DNA from: JAWLFY01 sp964462125
GTDB lineage: Bacteria > Planctomycetota > Planctomycetia > Pirellulales > Pirellulaceae
Length of the DNA: 15,625 bases
Assembly (NCBI GenBank): GCA_964462125.1
Contig: CAYWXT010000122.1
Location: 1-15,625, forward strand
Direction: 5' to 3'
Positions 13,668 to 15,625 of this stretch are shown here, piece after piece. Each line of letters begins with the position of its first letter. Within the stretch, counting starts at the first letter, position 1. The notes beneath the pieces are model-generated. The model saw nothing but the letters and a program-made list of their open reading frames with translations, was not told the origin of the DNA and made no database searches. Position numbers and translations under genes: made by a program.

Positions 13668-14726
13668 ATGTCACACCCTCCTCGATCCAACCGCTGTCCG
13701 ATCGTGGTCATGATCCTGGCGATCCTGCTCGCTGCGGAACCGTCTCGATCGGCGGACACGGCCAATGGCAATGATGTTCCCGCGAGCGACAATGGTGTTC
13801 CCGCGAGCGATTCCTCCGGCGACCGCTTGTGGGTGATCAGTACGCGACATTTGTGCGGGGGAACCTACCGAGCCGATTTGGAAACCCCGTCGCTTCGCAT
13901 CCACCGCCTCGACGTGCGCGGCCGCCTCGTCCGCTCGGGGGTGGAGGAGTACGCAGCGTCTCGCGGCCCTGCCCGCCCTGTGGTGATTTACGTCCACGGC
14001 AACCGAATTGACTCCACCGAGGCGATCGCGCGGGGGCTGTTCGTCTATCGCCAGGTGGCCCGAAGCTGTTATCCGCAAGGCCCGGTCGACTGGGTGATTT
14101 GGAGTTGGCCGAGCGAACAGCGAGGAATCCTGCTCGGCGACGCTCGCCAGAAGGCAAGGCGGACCAACGTGGAGGGGTTGTACCTGGGTTGGCTGTTGCG
14201 AATGCACACGGCGTCGCGACAGCCGACGACGCTGATCGGCTACAGTTTCGGCGCCCGGATTGTCTCCGGCGGGTTGCACTCATTGGCCGGAGGTGCCTTG
14301 TCGGGGCGAGCGCTTCCGGGCGAAGCGGCCGAAGGCGCCGGGTTCAGCGCGGGGATGATCGCCCCCGCTCTGGAGAACGACTGGCTCTCGCAGCGGGGCT
14401 ACCACCGCCTGGCAACACGAAACCTGGAACAACTGACGGTCTTGTACAACCGCCGAGACGCGGTGTTGAGGAACTACTGGCGGATCGACCGGATTCGCAA
14501 TGCGGACGCATTGGGTTATACCGGCCCGACCTCCTTCGCGCCCCGTTTCGACGGGTCGCGGCTGCCGGTCCGCTCGCGGGATTGCGGAGCGGTTGTTGGA
14601 TTTCACCACGACGAACTCACGTATTACGATCGTTCCTGCGGCGCGGGGGCGGAAATGGCAAGGGTGCTGAAGGTGGCAGCTTCGACGATCCCCGCCCTGG
14701 ACGAAGAGGCGGTGGCAGCGGAATGA
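13668..14726 (+). CDS. Secreted alpha/beta hydrolase
   Basis: A 352-residue protein with a signal peptide (about 1-29; hydrophobic VVMILAILLAAEP, cleavage near SRSA). The alpha/beta-hydrolase pattern is clear: strand and oxyanion segment VVIYVHGNR (105-113), nucleophile elbow GYSFG with Ser193 (191-195), an acid candidate Asp264 in LYNRRDAVLRNYW, and a His313/His314 candidate in GFHHDELTYY. This would make a serine esterase, lipase or peptidase acting outside the cytoplasm; the substrate cannot be told. Between signal and core lies a short acidic linker with a duplicated 7-residue unit. The stop is three bases from the next start, so it forms an operon with the aminotransferase. No strong ribosome-binding site is seen before the ATG. 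Confidence 0.75.
   Translation: MSHPPRSNRCPIVVMILAILLAAEPSRSADTANGNDVPASDNGVPASDSSGDRLWVISTRHLCGGTYRADLETPSLRIHRLDVRGRLVRSGVEEYAASRGPARPVVIYVHGNRIDSTEAIARGLFVYRQVARSCYPQGPVDWVIWSWPSEQRGILLGDARQKARRTNVEGLYLGWLLRMHTASRQPTTLIGYSFGARIVSGGLHSLAGGALSGRALPGEAAEGAGFSAGMIAPALENDWLSQRGYHRLATRNLEQLTVLYNRRDAVLRNYWRIDRIRNADALGYTGPTSFAPRFDGSRLPVRSRDCGAVVGFHHDELTYYDRSCGAGAEMARVLKVAASTIPALDEEAVAAE
13770..13811 (+). repeat. Tandem 21-bp direct repeat in hydrolase linker
   Basis: Two adjacent 21-nt units (13770-13790 and 13791-13811), differing at two positions, encode NDVPASD then NGVPASD. They sit just after the signal peptide, where copy number changes would only lengthen a linker. Confidence 0.7.
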
Positions 14727-14729
14727 CCG

Positions 14730-15605
14730 ATGAATGACGCGATCGGGCCGCGGTTTTCAGAGCATGTCGCGTATTGGTCGGGCCAGTGGCGGCCATTTGG
14801 TGAGATTGGCATCGCCCCGGATGACCTCGGGTTTCGCCAAGGCGCGACTGCGGTCGAGCGGCTCCGGACCTACGGGGGCGAAGTCTTTGAGCGTCCGGCC
14901 CATCTCGATCGTTGGCAGCGGACCGTCGAGGAGATCGGGATCGCGGGGCTACCCGATCACGGCGAGCTCAGCGGACTGTTCGATGAGCTGCTGACCCGGA
15001 ACGTCGATCTGGTGCGCGCCGAGCACGACGTCGGGATCACCCTCTTTGCGACTCCCGGCCGGAGCGGCGGCGAGCATCCCACGCTCGGGTTGCATCTAAA
15101 CCGACTCGACTTCTCCCGGATCGAGCGTTGGCGGACCGCCGGTCAACCACTGGTGATCACCGACGTGGTGCAACCCGATCCGGCAACGTGGCCGCGGGGG
15201 ATCAAGGTCCGGAGCCGGCTGCATTATTACTTGGCCGACCGCCGGGCTCGAGAGCGGGAGGCGGGAGGCATGGGGATTCTGCTCGACCAGGACGGGACGT
15301 TGACCGAGACGGCGGCCGCTAATATCGCGATCATCGAAGCAGGTAAGATCATCTCCCCTCCGCCCGATCGGGTGCTCGGCGGAATCACCCAGCAGATCGC
15401 CGAGCGGCTGGCGGTGGAGGCTTCGATTCCCTGGGACAAGGAGCCGCTGGAGACCGAGCGGGCTCGGGGGGCCGAGTCGGTGCTGTTGATGGGGACCGAT
15501 GCCGGGCTCTGGTTCGCCTGCCGGATCGATGGGCGGCCCCTGGGAGCGGGACCGACCTTTCGCACCTTGCTCGCCGAATTTGATCGCCTGACCGCTCGTC
15601 GATGA
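14730..15605 (+). CDS. Class IV PLP-dependent aminotransferase
   Basis: A 291-residue protein of the fold-type IV aminotransferase family (branched-chain aminotransferase, D-amino-acid aminotransferase, 4-amino-4-deoxychorismate lyase). The N-terminal region IAPDDLGFRQGATAVERLRTY matches the family's opening strand and helix. Lys159 in PRGIKVRSRLHYYLADRRA is the expected Schiff-base lysine. LLDQDGTLTETAAANIAII (184-202) contains the conserved Glu193 and Asn198; RVLGGITQQIAERLA (214-228) is the phosphate-binding helix start, and VLLMGTDAG (251-259) the late loop. No transit or signal sequence is present, so it is cytoplasmic, unlike its operon partner. Which reaction it performs cannot be told: lyase and transaminase members share these residues. 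The frame is intact to its TGA at 15603-15605. Confidence 0.82.
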   Translation: MNDAIGPRFSEHVAYWSGQWRPFGEIGIAPDDLGFRQGATAVERLRTYGGEVFERPAHLDRWQRTVEEIGIAGLPDHGELSGLFDELLTRNVDLVRAEHDVGITLFATPGRSGGEHPTLGLHLNRLDFSRIERWRTAGQPLVITDVVQPDPATWPRGIKVRSRLHYYLADRRAREREAGGMGILLDQDGTLTETAAANIAIIEAGKIISPPPDRVLGGITQQIAERLAVEASIPWDKEPLETERARGAESVLLMGTDAGLWFACRIDGRPLGAGPTFRTLLAEFDRLTARR

Positions 15606-15625
15606 GCGGTGCGGGCAGATGATCC

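Noticed and set aside
1..15625. CRISPR arrays, tRNA or rRNA genes
   Set aside because: No regularly spaced repeats and no tRNA- or rRNA-like segments were seen on either strand.

Overview
The window looks like chromosomal DNA of a Planctomycetota bacterium, probably of the Pirellulales/Rhodopirellula type. The grounds are high-GC coding sequence over most of its length, a giant secreted PQQ-type beta-propeller protein, an FG-GAP-like secreted protein, a secreted TIM-barrel hydrolase relic, a probable sulfatase tail, insertion-sequence remnants and GC-rich hairpin repeats. The assignment rests on gene content and protein style only.

Left part (1-4840) is a gene graveyard. It holds a shattered ISL3-family transposase (minus), a block of hairpin repeats (about 771-874), two small lower-GC genes of unknown function (1000-1509 and 1757-2227, plus), fragments resembling an ECF sigma factor tail and an HlyD-type membrane fusion protein (minus), a secreted glycoside-hydrolase-like gene with an out-of-frame internal deletion (minus), a broken IS1380-family transposase (plus) and a short probable sulfatase C-terminus (plus). 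Almost nothing here except the two small genes can make a full-length product.

Right part (4960-15605) is dense and intact. An FG-GAP-like secreted protein (plus) converges on a gene of about 4 kb (minus). That gene encodes a secreted protein with two PQQ-type beta-propellers, a class I methyltransferase-like domain between them, a chitobiase C-terminal-like domain and a concanavalin-like sugar-binding domain. Divergent from it is a two-gene operon: a MoaD/ThiS-like small protein ending in Gly-Gly, and an E1-like (ThiF/MoeB/HesA) protein with several altered active-site positions. A Tat-exported transglutaminase-like protein (minus) converges on that operon with only 3 bp between stop codons. 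A Cys-rich lipoprotein (minus) follows. Last is a plus-strand pair: a secreted alpha/beta hydrolase and a class IV PLP aminotransferase.

Most worth following up are the methyltransferase-like domain inside an exported propeller protein, and the MoaD-like/E1-like pair with its N-terminal extensions and altered catalytic residues.
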